Source: Prauserella salsuginis (GTDB taxonomy: Bacteria; Actinomycetota; Actinomycetes; Mycobacteriales; Pseudonocardiaceae). Taken from it: a stretch of 64,000 nucleotides of DNA. The notes beneath the pieces are model-generated. The model saw only the letters and a program-made list of their open reading frames with translations. It was not told the origin of the DNA and made no database searches. Both the position numbers and the translations under genes were made by a program. Shown here piece after piece: positions 32,911 through 41,783 of this stretch; within the stretch, counting starts at the first letter, position 1; each line of letters opens with the position of its first letter. The stretch covers positions 62,001 through 126,000 of the forward strand of contig NZ_JANBBF010000009.1 in the NCBI RefSeq assembly GCF_024648885.1. Reading direction: 5' to 3'.

Positions 32911-33861
32911 ATGATCGAGGCGCAGAGCCTCACCAAGAGGTACGGCGACAAACTCGCCGTCGACGACCTGTCGTTCACCGTCGAATCCGGACGCGTGACC
33001 GGATTCCTCGGCCCGAACGGCGCGGGCAAGTCGACGACGATGCGGATGATGCTCGGGCTCGACAACCCGACGAGCGGCACCGTCACCATCGGCGGCAAGC
33101 GCTACTCCGAACTGCACCATCCACTGCGGACCGTTGGCGCACTCCTCGACGCGCGGTGGGTGCACCCCAACCGCAGCGCCCGCGCCCACCTGTCGTGGAT
33201 GGCGAAGTCGAACAAGATCTCGCCGAAGCGCGTCGACGAGGTGCTCGACATCGTGGGCCTTTCCGAGGTGGCGAGCAAACGCGCAGGCGGGTTCTCGCTC
33301 GGCATGTCACAGCGACTCGGCATCGCGGGCGCACTGCTGGGCGACCCGGAGGTGCTGCTGTTCGACGAGCCCGTCAACGGTCTCGACCCCGAAGGCATCC
33401 TCTGGATCCGCAAGTTCATGCAGCGCCTCGCCGACGAGGGCCGCACCGTGTTCGTCTCCAGCCACCTGCTCTCGGAGATGGCCCTGACGGCCACGGACCT
33501 CGTCGTCATCGGCAAGGGCAAGCTGATCTCGCAGAGCACCACCGAGGAGTTCGTCGCACGCGCCACCGACAGCACCGTCAAGGTGCGCAGCCCGCATCTC
33601 GACCGGCTGCGTCCGGCGCTCGACCGCGTCGGCGCGACCGTCACGCCCACCGACGACGGACTGCTCGTGGCGGGGGTCGCGGGCGAGAAGATCGGCGAGC
33701 TGGCCATGGAGAACCAGGTGACACTGCACGAGCTCGCCCCGCAGCAGGGCTCGCTGGAGCAGGCGTTCATGCAGATCACGGGGGACTCGGTCGAGTACCA
33801 CGCCGATCTGGAGACCGAAGCCGCCGAGCAGCCCGCCGGTCACGCGGCCGTCACGAACTGA
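32911..33861 (+). CDS. ABC transporter ATP-binding protein (BcrA/DrrA-like)
   Basis: 316 aa from the ATG at 32911 with AGGAGG 7 nt upstream. Walker A GPNGAGKST, Walker B VLLFDEPVNGLD, H-loop SSHLLSEM. The signature is FSLGMSQR rather than LSGGQ, the usual variant in the bacitracin/antibiotic exporter subgroup. About 80 C-terminal residues form the extra regulatory region of that class. The permease follows 50 bp downstream. Antibiotic, lipid or peptide export are possible; the substrate cannot be told. Confidence 0.92.
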   Translation: MIEAQSLTKRYGDKLAVDDLSFTVESGRVTGFLGPNGAGKSTTMRMMLGLDNPTSGTVTIGGKRYSELHHPLRTVGALLDARWVHPNRSARAHLSWMAKSNKISPKRVDEVLDIVGLSEVASKRAGGFSLGMSQRLGIAGALLGDPEVLLFDEPVNGLDPEGILWIRKFMQRLADEGRTVFVSSHLLSEMALTATDLVVIGKGKLISQSTTEEFVARATDSTVKVRSPHLDRLRPALDRVGATVTPTDDGLLVAGVAGEKIGELAMENQVTLHELAPQQGSLEQAFMQITGDSVEYHADLETEAAEQPAGHAAVTN

Positions 33862-33911
33862 CGCCGACGGCCAACCCGAACGGCGCCACGAACCAACAGG
33901 GGTAAACCGAC

Positions 33912-34673
33912 ATGACTCTTCTCGCAGTCGAACGCATCAAACTGCTCAGCACCCGGTCACCGTGGTGGTGCGCGCTCACGGCTCTGCTGCTCACCGGCGG
34001 GTTCACCGCACTGGTCGTGAGCCAGAGCAACGCACAGTTCCCGGCCACCGTGTCGGCCACGCAGTACGCCTACAACTTCGGCATGGCCGTGATCATGGTG
34101 CTGGCGGCACTCGCCGTCACCACCGAGTACCGGTTCGGGACGATCCGCACCACGTTCCAGGCGGTGCCCAACCGCGCAGCCGCGCTCGCCGCCAAGGCGA
34201 CCGTCATCGCTCTCATCGCGCTGGTCATCGGCGAGATCATGGCCTTCCTGTCGTGGGGCCTGGCCACGCTGATCAAGCCCGAAGCCGACCTGGCGCTCAA
34301 CAGCGCAGCCGACTGGATCAACGTCGCCGGCGTCGGACCTGCGTGCGCACTGGCCGCCGTGGTCGCGATGGCGGTCGGCATCCTCGTGCGGCACAGCGCG
34401 GGTGCGATCTCCCTGGTGCTGATCTACTTCCTCGCCGCGGAGAACCTGGTAACGCTGATTCCGGGCATCGGCGCCGACATCTTCAAGTGGCTGCCGTTCA
34501 ACGTGCTGCACAAGTTCGTCACCGGCAACGGCGAGTCCGCGGGCGGTGCGGCGTACGGGCAGCCGCTGTCGACGTCGACGCTGAGCCAGTGGTGGGCGCT
34601 GGCCTACTTCGCCGCGTTCGCCGTGGTGCTGCTGGCCATCGCGATCGCGACCGCGCGCAAGCGCGACGCGTGA
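33912..34673 (+). CDS. ABC-2 type permease partner
   Basis: 253 aa with six hydrophobic segments, an ABC-2 permease layout: short N-terminal LAVERIKLLSTRSPWW amphipathic start, then YRFGTIRTTFQAVPNR between spans 2 and 3, which is the conserved loop contacting the ATPase. It directly follows its ATP-binding partner. No substrate-binding gene is nearby, consistent with an exporter. Confidence 0.88.
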   Translation: MTLLAVERIKLLSTRSPWWCALTALLLTGGFTALVVSQSNAQFPATVSATQYAYNFGMAVIMVLAALAVTTEYRFGTIRTTFQAVPNRAAALAAKATVIALIALVIGEIMAFLSWGLATLIKPEADLALNSAADWINVAGVGPACALAAVVAMAVGILVRHSAGAISLVLIYFLAAENLVTLIPGIGADIFKWLPFNVLHKFVTGNGESAGGAAYGQPLSTSTLSQWWALAYFAAFAVVLLAIAIATARKRDA

Positions 34674-34676
34674 CCC

Positions 34677-34704
34677 GCGGCCGCCCTCGGGGGAGGACGG
34701 CCGC
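34677..34704 (+). terminator. Hairpin after the ABC permease
   Basis: 12-bp arms (34677-34688, 34693-34704) with one wobble mismatch and a 4-nt loop; ends the ABC operon. The following ~300 bp (34705-35010) contains no supported gene. Confidence 0.6.
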
Positions 34705-35010
34705 TAGGGAGAAGAACCGCCCACCCGTGGAAGGCGTACGGGACCGCCGCGGGGCTGCGGGTGGGCGGAGACCCCGAGGAGGGGAGCAGCGGGTCCGGGC
34801 CGCGATTCGGGGGCGGCCCGGACCCGACTGTGCGGCTGCGTCCGGCTCGTCCTCACCCGCCGTGCCTGCTTGGCCCCAGACAGGCGACGGTGTGGACGTG
34901 AGCGGGGTTCCGGTAGCGACGGCCGGCGAACGTGGTGTGAATACCCCCACGGAGGACGCGCAGCCGGGCGGTTTCGGGGGATGCTGGATGTCAGCCCGTC
35001 AGGACTCTAC

Positions 35011-35020
35011 GGAGGTGATC
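35011..35020 (+). promoter_or_regulatory. Near-perfect ribosome binding site for a TTG start
   Basis: GGAGGTGATC matches ten bases of the 16S anti-Shine-Dalgarno complement; GGAGG ends 6 nt before TTG at 35022, which favours that start over GTG 35028. Confidence 0.7.
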
Positions 35021-35021
35021 C

Positions 35022-35834
35022 TTGACGGTGTCCGAGATTCAGCAGGAGTTCCACATCCCGCGACCGGCAGGCGGCGAACTGCCGGACCGTGCTGCGCCGC
35101 CGACCCGTGCTGCGCCACCGGGTGGAGTTGCCTCGCCTGGTGATGTCACACCGGGTGATACGGCTCCGGGTGATGTCGTGCCTGGTGGGGCCGGGCCGGC
35201 GGGCCGGGACGTACCCGGTGCCGATCCGCCCGACCTCGACCTGCCCGACCCAGACCGGCGCGACCCAGATCGGCGCGACCCAGATCGGCGCGGCACCGAC
35301 CGGCGCAGCCGGGACGACACCTCACTCAGCCTGGAGCCGATGGTCGGGCTGGAATGGTCGCAGGCCATCGAGCTGCCGCTCGTCACCGGCGACGCCGCCA
35401 GCCCCGCCGACCTGCGCGTGGCCTGGGTACACCGCGCACCGCTGGGCCAGGTGCTGGCCCTCTACCGTGCCGCCGGGCGAGGTGGCGCGACCGTGCCGTC
35501 CCCGTGGTGGTTGCGCGCGCTCGCCGACGGGACGCTCGAATCGCGCGACGCGGGGTTCCGCATCGAGGACCGCGTGCACAACCTCCTCAGTCGCCGTCCG
35601 GGCTGGGAGTTCGTGCCCTGGGCCGCGGGCGGCGAATCCGGCTACTGGGAGTTCATGCCGTCCGAGGGCACGGGTGAGAACCGGCGCACCCCGACCACGA
35701 TCGTCAACACCTCGCGTCACACCGGGTGGATCGACATGCTCCCTGCGCACGAGGCTGCCGCACCGGAGCCGGTCCCGATAGCGGGACCCGCGGAGCTGCG
35801 GGCGCGGCTGGGGGAGATCGAAGCGGTCCGCTGA
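35022..35834 (+). CDS. Hypothetical protein with disordered Pro/Asp N-terminus
   Basis: 270 aa, not recognised. Residues about 15-100 are low complexity: GD-T/V-P/A-PGD pieces, then a DPDRR pentad repeated three times. Residues about 105-260 look globular, with LEWSQAIELPLVTGD, conserved-looking Trp residues (VAWVHRAP, PWWLRALADG, RPGWEFVPWAAGG, GYWEFMP) and an acidic/Arg end. Probably soluble. It begins 188 bp before trmB ends its neighbour spacing and shares its strand, but trmB has its own -10, so co-transcription is uncertain. Confidence 0.6.
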   Translation: MTVSEIQQEFHIPRPAGGELPDRAAPPTRAAPPGGVASPGDVTPGDTAPGDVVPGGAGPAGRDVPGADPPDLDLPDPDRRDPDRRDPDRRGTDRRSRDDTSLSLEPMVGLEWSQAIELPLVTGDAASPADLRVAWVHRAPLGQVLALYRAAGRGGATVPSPWWLRALADGTLESRDAGFRIEDRVHNLLSRRPGWEFVPWAAGGESGYWEFMPSEGTGENRRTPTTIVNTSRHTGWIDMLPAHEAAAPEPVPIAGPAELRARLGEIEAVR

Positions 35835-35842
35835 CCCGCGGC

Positions 35843-35848
35843 TATCGT
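35843..35848 (+). promoter_or_regulatory. -10 hexamer, near-leaderless start
   Basis: TATCGT, 8 nt before the trmB GTG at 35857. Confidence 0.55.
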
Positions 35849-35856
35849 CGGCGTCC

Positions 35857-36552
35857 GTGGAGAGCGAAGGACAGCCCCGGCTGCGCAGCGTCGTCAGTTA
35901 CGTCAAGCGCGGCGGGCGGATGACGGTCGGCCAGCAGCGCGCGTGGGACACCCGGTGGTCCGAGCTGGGCCGGGCGGTGTCCGAACTCGAACCCGGCCGG
36001 ATCGACTTCGATGCGTGGTTCGACAGGTCGGCGCCCGTCGTGCTGGAGATCGGCTCCGGCATGGGCGAGGCGACCGCCCAGCTCGCGGCCGAAGCGCCGG
36101 AGGTCAACTACGTCGCCATCGAGGTCTACGAGGCGGGCCTCGGCCAGCTGATGCTGCGCGCCGACAAGCTCGGCGTGTCGAACCTGCGGCTGCTGCACGG
36201 CGACACGGTGCCGCTGCTGCGCGACCACGTCGAACCCGGCTCGCTGGCGGGCGTGCGCATCTTCTTCCCCGATCCGTGGCCGAAGAAGCGCCATCACAAG
36301 CGGCGTCTCGTGCAGCCGACGTTCGTCGAGCTCGTGGCCTCTCGGCTGGCCGAAGGGGGAACACTGCACCTCGCGACGGACTGGCAGGACTACGCCGACC
36401 AGATGCTCGAGGTGTGTTCGGCGGAGAAGTCGCTGGTCAACCGCTTCGACGGCTGGGCTCCGCGGCCCGAGTGGCGCCCCGTGACCAAGTTCGAACAGCG
36501 CGCCGAACAGGAGGGCCGCGTCTCCCGCGACCTGATCTTCGAGAAGCGCTGA
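35857..36552 (+). CDS. trmB: tRNA (guanine-N7)-methyltransferase
   Basis: 231 aa. SAM motif VVLEIGSGMGEAT, the TrmB signature RIFFPDPWPKKRHHKRRLV, and the late TDWQDYADQMLEV. Length and motif order are typical. It methylates G46 in the variable loop of tRNAs. Start GTG 35857 gives the expected basic N-terminus (RSVVSYVKRGGRMT). The last six codons and the stop are duplicated immediately downstream. Confidence 0.96.
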   Translation: MESEGQPRLRSVVSYVKRGGRMTVGQQRAWDTRWSELGRAVSELEPGRIDFDAWFDRSAPVVLEIGSGMGEATAQLAAEAPEVNYVAIEVYEAGLGQLMLRADKLGVSNLRLLHGDTVPLLRDHVEPGSLAGVRIFFPDPWPKKRHHKRRLVQPTFVELVASRLAEGGTLHLATDWQDYADQMLEVCSAEKSLVNRFDGWAPRPEWRPVTKFEQRAEQEGRVSRDLIFEKR

Positions 36553-36570
36553 ATCTTCGAGAAGCACTGA
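36535..36570 (+). repeat. 18-bp duplication of the trmB 3' end including stop
   Basis: Abutting copies 36535-36552 and 36553-36570 differ at one base. In frame, so the second copy repeats IFEK-(R/H)-stop. Confidence 0.9.
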
Positions 36571-36603
36571 GCCGGTCGGCCCGGCCTCGAGCGGTGACGG
36601 CGG

Positions 36604-36638
36604 GCGGCGTGCGGCGTGCGGCGTGCGGCGTGCGGCGT
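36604..36638. repeat. 7-bp tandem repeat x5
   Basis: Five perfect copies of GCGGCGT, in the trmB/FtsX-like convergent gap. Confidence 0.9.
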
Positions 36639-36640
36639 GC

Positions 36641-36703
36641 ACAACACGGTCCCCGGAAAGGGCAACACAGCCCCCGGAGGACGCAACACGAGCCCCGGAA
36701 AGC
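36641..36703. repeat. 21-bp tandem repeat x3 running into a terminator
   Basis: Units at 36641, 36662 and 36683 of the form GCAACACGGTCCCCGGAAAG-like; the fourth, partial unit (36704 on) becomes the left arm of the hairpin at 36706-36745. The stretch from 36746 to 36896 is a CCCC/CGCGGGTT-rich imperfect repeat with no gene. Confidence 0.8.
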
Positions 36704-36705
36704 GC

Positions 36706-36745
36706 AACACGGCGGGGCGTCCCCCGATGAACGCCCCGCCGTGTT
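36706..36745. terminator. Bidirectional terminator, trmB/FtsX-like
   Basis: Perfect 15-bp arms (36706-36720, 36731-36745) with a 10-nt loop, followed on the plus strand by TCCCC. Confidence 0.8.
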
Positions 36746-36896
36746 TCCCCGGTCCCCGCAATCCCCCTCGCGGTTCCCCTCGGCCCCTCGATCCCCCCGT
36801 CCCCGCGGGTTCCTCGTCCCCTCGATCCCCCGTCCCCGCGGGTTCCTCGTCCCCGCGGGTTCCCCTTCTCCCCGCGGTCCCTGCTCCCCGCCGCGG

Positions 36897-39113
36897 TTAC
36901 TCGTCGGCCAGCGGTTCGGCCTGGACACGGCGCAGGGCGGGCGCACACACCGACGACGCGATCAGCGCGACCCCGATCCCCAGCACCACGGGCGCCGCCA
37001 GCCACGGGGTGAGCACCTCGGTGCCGTCGTCGACCACGGCGAACAGGCCGATCCCGACGAGCGTCCCCGCCACGCCCGCACCGACGGTCGCCACCAACGC
37101 CGGCAGTGCCGCCTCCGCGCGCAGCGCCCTCGCCAGCACCCGCACCGGAGTGCCCGCCGCCATGAGCGCACCGAACGTGCGCCGCCGGTCCAGCACCGAT
37201 CCGGCCGTGCTGATGGCCGCGCTGCAGCCGCCGAGTATCGACGCCGCGAGGAGGCCGATAACCGTGACTCGCTGCAGGTCGTCGAGCTGGGAGAGCTGCC
37301 CGTCGAGGCGTGCCTGCCTGCTCTGCACCGGCAGGCCGCCCGCGGCGGACGCCAGTGCCGTGCGGACGACGTCGGCGTTGGCGGGCGTCGACGGGACCGC
37401 GACCGTGCCCGCGTTCGGGGTGAAGTCCGAGGGGATCACCGCCGGGTCGACGATGACCTCGGGCGCCAGTTCGGACTCGGCCGTCATCGGCCGCACGGGC
37501 ACGTCCGCGGGCAGCGACGTGCCCGGCTGATCGAACTCCGCCGACACCGTCAGCTCGTCCCGCGAAACGTCCGGGTACGGCGTGTACACACCGGGCGTGC
37601 CCTCGCAGGCCCCGCGCATGTCGACCGCCAGGAGCTGCTCGGCCGCATCGCAGTCGACGACCCTGGCGTAGGCGTTGTCGTTGCCGAGGAAGGCGTCGCC
37701 GATCGCGACGGCTCGCTCGTCCTGGCCGTAGCGCGCCAGCGCCTCGTTGGTGTCGGCCGCGATCCGCTGCAGCGAGTCCTGGTCGACATCGACGTAGAGC
37801 ACGCCGTCGGCGTACTCCCGCAGCGCTCCCGCCTGCCCTTCGATGCTCGGCAGCACCGTCAGTGCCATCGAGCCGGTGAACACGGCCAGGACCACACCGG
37901 CGGTCGCCCGGTAGGCCCCGCGGGGGTCGTCGCGCAGCCGACGTCCGGCCAGCAGTCCCGACGGCCTGCGCCAGCGCCGTACGAACATCCCGCCGATCGC
38001 CGAGGTGAGCCACGGGCCCGCCAACGTCAGTGAGCCGATCACCATCGCCATCGACAGCAACAGCAGCGTCGCTTCGAACTGGCTTTCGGCGGTGGTGGCC
38101 AGGAAGGCGAACAACGCGCCCGACACCGGGAGCGGCACGAGGCGCCACCAGTGCAACGGTTTGGGCTCGTGCCCACCCGCGGCGCCGAGCGGGGTCGACA
38201 GCACCCGTCGCAGCCCGAAGGCCGCGGCCAACACGACCAGCAACGGCACCACGACGACGATCGCCACGGTCGGCACCGCACCCAGCACGAAGTCCGAAGC
38301 CTGCCACGTGCCGCCGCCCCATGGCACGGTGGTGGCCGCCTGCCGCAGCAGCGGGCTCACCGCCCAGCCGAGCAGCGCACCGCCCGCAGCCGCGATCGCG
38401 GTCTCGGCCGTGACCATCGCGATGACCTGCCGCGGGGTCGCACCCGCCAGCCGGAACGCGGCGAGCCTGCGTTCCCTGCGTGCCGCGATCAGCCGTGCCG
38501 CCGACGCCACGAGCACCATGCTCGGCACCGTCAGCACCACCACGCCGACGCCCGCCAGCAGCCCCAGCAGCGGGTCCGGACCCTGGCCCCCTGGATTGAA
38601 CCCGGCCTGCGGCGCCGCCGCCGCGGGCATGTCGTCGGGTGCGTGGCCGACCAGCGCGACCAACTGTTCCGGATACGCCAACGCGTCGTCACCGAGCACT
38701 CCTGCGTTCGCGCCGAAGCGCTCGCCGAGCTGCGAGCCGGGCGTGTGGTCGACCGCGTCGGCAAGCTCCGGCGACAGCAACGCCTCGCCGGGCGCGGGCA
38801 GGCGGTCGATACCGGGCGGGAGGTCGATCTGCGCGGGATCAGCCAGCGCGGCGACGTCCACCCGCTGGATCTGTCTGCCGTCCGGCGTGATGTCCTCGCT
38901 GGCCGCCAGTTCCAGGGACGCTCCGCCGGACGACGGCTCGCCGAACTGCTGCCACGCAGATCGGTCCGCGCGCGACTCGGTGGCGCCCGGCAGCGAGACG
39001 AGCAGCAGCACCAGGGCCGTGGCCACGGCCACGCCGACGGCGATCAGGATCGCCGAAACGCGTGTGCGGCCGTCGGTCCGCAACACGCGCAGCGCGAGCT
39101 GGAAGCTGTTCAC
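36897..39113 (-). CDS. ABC transporter permease, FtsX/MacB-like
   Basis: 738 aa. N-terminal span at about 18-40, a ~150-residue extracytoplasmic part, and two FtsX-type core blocks (each about three spans: RRERRLAAFRLAGATPRQV and RRRTFGALMAAGTPVRVLARAL, the conserved coupling loops). This duplicated core is typical of the large actinobacterial FtsX-like permeases. GTG 39113 overlaps the stop of the ATPase gene by 4 bp (GTGA), so they are one operon. Lipid/lipoprotein or antibiotic export is the family role; substrate unknown. Confidence 0.88.
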   Translation of the reverse strand: MNSFQLALRVLRTDGRTRVSAILIAVGVAVATALVLLLVSLPGATESRADRSAWQQFGEPSSGGASLELAASEDITPDGRQIQRVDVAALADPAQIDLPPGIDRLPAPGEALLSPELADAVDHTPGSQLGERFGANAGVLGDDALAYPEQLVALVGHAPDDMPAAAAPQAGFNPGGQGPDPLLGLLAGVGVVVLTVPSMVLVASAARLIAARRERRLAAFRLAGATPRQVIAMVTAETAIAAAGGALLGWAVSPLLRQAATTVPWGGGTWQASDFVLGAVPTVAIVVVVPLLVVLAAAFGLRRVLSTPLGAAGGHEPKPLHWWRLVPLPVSGALFAFLATTAESQFEATLLLLSMAMVIGSLTLAGPWLTSAIGGMFVRRWRRPSGLLAGRRLRDDPRGAYRATAGVVLAVFTGSMALTVLPSIEGQAGALREYADGVLYVDVDQDSLQRIAADTNEALARYGQDERAVAIGDAFLGNDNAYARVVDCDAAEQLLAVDMRGACEGTPGVYTPYPDVSRDELTVSAEFDQPGTSLPADVPVRPMTAESELAPEVIVDPAVIPSDFTPNAGTVAVPSTPANADVVRTALASAAGGLPVQSRQARLDGQLSQLDDLQRVTVIGLLAASILGGCSAAISTAGSVLDRRRTFGALMAAGTPVRVLARALRAEAALPALVATVGAGVAGTLVGIGLFAVVDDGTEVLTPWLAAPVVLGIGVALIASSVCAPALRRVQAEPLADE

Positions 39114-39847
39114 GCCGGCACCACCGCTCCCGCGCGGGTGTCGGCCTCGATCCGGCCGTCGCGGAGGCTGACCGTGCGCGGCAACGACGCGGCCAGGTCC
39201 CGGTCGTGCGTCACGACCACGACCGCGGCGCCGGATCCGGCTGCCGCCTCGAGGAGCGCCCGCATCGTCTCGCCGCCGGTGCGGGTGTCGAGTGCACCGG
39301 TCGGCTCGTCGGCGAAGATCACGCTCGGCCGGTGCACGAGCGCCCGGGCGATCGCGACGCGCTGTGCCTGCCCGCCGGACAGTTCGCCTGGCCGGTTGCG
39401 TTCCTTGCCCTTGAGACCGAGGTGCTCGAGCCACCGGCGCGCTTCGGCCAGCGCCTCCTTGCGGCCGGTGCCGGCCAGCAGTGTGGGCAGCGCGGCGTTC
39501 TCCTCGGCCGACAGCTCGCCGACCAGCATGCCCGACTGGAAGACGAACCCGAACTCGGTGCGCCGCAGTTCACTGCGTTTCGTCTCGCCGAGCGAGTCGA
39601 TGCGCCTGCCGCCGAGCGTCACCTCGCCGTCGTCCGCCGGCAGGATGCCGGCCAGCACGTGCAGCAACGTCGACTTGCCGGACCCGGAGGGCCCCACGAT
39701 CGCCATCGCCTCACCCGGCGTGACGTCGATGTCCACTCCGGACAAGGCGTGCTGCGCGCCGTAGCGCTTGCTGAGACCGCGGCCGCTCAACGCGGGCCGG
39801 GCCGGGATTGCCGGGGAGGGCGGCTGCCCTGAAATCCGTGTCGTCAT
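39110..39847 (-). CDS. ABC transporter ATP-binding protein, LolD/MacB-like
   Basis: 245 aa. Walker A GPSGSGKST, signature ELSGGQAQRVAIARAL, Walker B VIFADEPTGALD, H-loop VTHDRDLAASL. Closest in layout to LolD/MacB/YknY-type ATPases that pair with FtsX-like permeases, which is exactly the next gene. Start ATG 39847; upstream in-frame sequence overlaps the divergent kinase promoter and is not protein-like. Divergent from a two-component system that may control it (inference from position). Confidence 0.93.
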   Translation of the reverse strand: MTTRISGQPPSPAIPARPALSGRGLSKRYGAQHALSGVDIDVTPGEAMAIVGPSGSGKSTLLHVLAGILPADDGEVTLGGRRIDSLGETKRSELRRTEFGFVFQSGMLVGELSAEENAALPTLLAGTGRKEALAEARRWLEHLGLKGKERNRPGELSGGQAQRVAIARALVHRPSVIFADEPTGALDTRTGGETMRALLEAAAGSGAAVVVVTHDRDLAASLPRTVSLRDGRIEADTRAGAVVPA

Positions 39848-39979
39848 GGCTGTGCAGCCTGGCTGAGCCGTGGGGGCGGCCACTTCGGACGGAAGGCCGG
39901 AACCACGCGTTGCGGCATCGGCCGATCGGCCGATCCGACACGAGCCGTCCGGCCGGGCCTCCTCCGTGGCCGGCTCGAC

Positions 39980-39985
39980 TACCGT
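39980..39985 (+). promoter_or_regulatory. -10 hexamer, leaderless start
   Basis: TACCGT, 7 nt before the ATG at 39993. Confidence 0.6.
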
Positions 39986-39992
39986 CCGCGGC

Positions 39993-41783
39993 ATGCCCGA
40001 CACGTCCCCGTTCCGCGAACGCGTCACCCGGCTGCTGCGTCAGGTCGACCCCGCCATCATGGTGCTGCTCGCCGCCGTGCTGGCCGATCTCGCCGTGTTG
40101 CTGCCCGCGGCGACCGACGGGGTGGGGATGCCGCTCGTCGACCTGATCCCGCTCCCGGGGATCCTGCTGCTGGCGGCCTGTGCGGTGACCGGCAGGTCCA
40201 GACCCGTGTTCGCGGGCTGGTCCGGCGCCTGCGTACTCGGCGCGAACTCGGTGCTGATCAACTTCACGGACGCCCCGACCTTCTCGACACTGCTGCCGGA
40301 GACGTCGTTCGCCGAATGCGTCGCCGGCCTGCTGCTCGTCTACTACTGCGCGCGGTCGGCACCCGCGGCGATCGCGGTCGTGACGATCTCGGCGCTCGTC
40401 ACGGCCGAGGTGGCGACCGCGGTGCTGCGCGACGCGGGCGTGCACATCCTGCAGCTGGCAGGCATGGGACTCGCGCTGCTGGTCGTGGCCGTCGTTCCCG
40501 GTGCCCGTGCCCGGCAGGGGATCGGCGACGGCGCGCTCGGCACACTGCTCCGGCAACAGTGGCTGCTCGTCGGCGTGCTGGCGCTGGCACTGTTCCTCGA
40601 CGCGTCGATCGTGCTCAGCGGGCCGGACGTCGACCTCGTGATGATCGTGCCCGCGATCGCAGCCGTGGTGCTGGCGCTGCGTGGCGTGAACCACCCGTTC
40701 AGCCACGCGTTCGGAATCAGCGGAGTGATCGCGGCGACCACGATGTTGGCGCTGCTGACCCGCGCCGACCGGTACGTCTCGCTGGGCGGTGTGCCCGTGG
40801 CCGTCACCGCGTCGGGCATGGTCGTCACCGCGCTGCTCGTGCGGCTCGAATCGCCGCGGCGTGCCGTCACCGCGATCGCGACGCTCTCCGCCGCCGTCGC
40901 CATCGGAACTGTCGTCCAGATCGTGACGTTCATCCAGCCGTTCACGCATTACGACCGCCGCTTCCAGCTCTTGCAGGGGCTCGCGGTCACCGCGGTGCTG
41001 CTGCTCGGCATCAGCGTCGCCATCGGCCTGTTCCTGCGGGCCCGCGACTCCGAACGCAAGACCACGGTCGAAGCGGCCGTCGCGGAGGCGCAGACCGCCG
41101 AACGGATGGCGCTGGCCCGCGAACTGCACGACGTCGTGGCGCACCACGTCACCGGCATCGTGGTGCAGGCCCAGGCGGTGCGGATCGTCGCGGAGCAGAA
41201 CCCGCACGTCGTCGCCGATTCGCTGGGGCAGATCGAGACCGCGGGCACCGAGGCGCTCGCGGCGATGCGGCGACTCGTGCGCAGCATGCGCGGGGAGACC
41301 GGCGACGCCGCAGCAGCCGCGGGCGAACAGCCGGGACCGGGCGAGCAGGCGACCACTGACCTCGACGCCGACCTGCGGAAACTCGCCACCTCGGCGGTAC
41401 ACGGCGTGCCGGTGCAGCTCGACGTCGACGTGCCGCAGGGACTGCCGCAGGAGGTCGCACGGTCGGCGCTGCGGATCGTGCAGGAGGCACTCACCAACGT
41501 CAGCAAGCACGCCACGGGCGCCTCCGCGGCATGGGCGACAGTGCGCGGCGAGACCGATGCCGGCGGGCCGGACGAGAGCGGGCGCGCCCTGCTGCACATC
41601 CGGGTGGCCGACGACGGTGAGCCGGGGGAACCGGGACCGCTCGCCGCCGTCGGCGGCTACGGTCTGGTGGGCATGCGCGAGCGGGTCGAACTGCTGGGTG
41701 GCACGCTCACCGCCGACCGGCACGGCGGCGGCTGGGTCGTCGAAGCGTGGTTGCCGTTGCAGGGAGATGAGGAGTCTCAGTGA
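39993..41783 (+). CDS. Sensor histidine kinase, HisKA_3 type
   Basis: 596 aa. About ten hydrophobic segments occupy residues 15-350, so it is a polytopic membrane sensor. Phospho-acceptor His lies in ERMALARELHDVVAHHVTG; HATPase_c domain has IVQEALTNVSKHA and the GGYGLVGMRER G-box. Overlaps its response regulator by 4 bp. The divergent LolD-FtsX exporter next door suggests a detection-and-export module like those responding to membrane-active antibiotics; that link is inferred. Confidence 0.92.
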   Translation: MPDTSPFRERVTRLLRQVDPAIMVLLAAVLADLAVLLPAATDGVGMPLVDLIPLPGILLLAACAVTGRSRPVFAGWSGACVLGANSVLINFTDAPTFSTLLPETSFAECVAGLLLVYYCARSAPAAIAVVTISALVTAEVATAVLRDAGVHILQLAGMGLALLVVAVVPGARARQGIGDGALGTLLRQQWLLVGVLALALFLDASIVLSGPDVDLVMIVPAIAAVVLALRGVNHPFSHAFGISGVIAATTMLALLTRADRYVSLGGVPVAVTASGMVVTALLVRLESPRRAVTAIATLSAAVAIGTVVQIVTFIQPFTHYDRRFQLLQGLAVTAVLLLGISVAIGLFLRARDSERKTTVEAAVAEAQTAERMALARELHDVVAHHVTGIVVQAQAVRIVAEQNPHVVADSLGQIETAGTEALAAMRRLVRSMRGETGDAAAAAGEQPGPGEQATTDLDADLRKLATSAVHGVPVQLDVDVPQGLPQEVARSALRIVQEALTNVSKHATGASAAWATVRGETDAGGPDESGRALLHIRVADDGEPGEPGPLAAVGGYGLVGMRERVELLGGTLTADRHGGGWVVEAWLPLQGDEESQ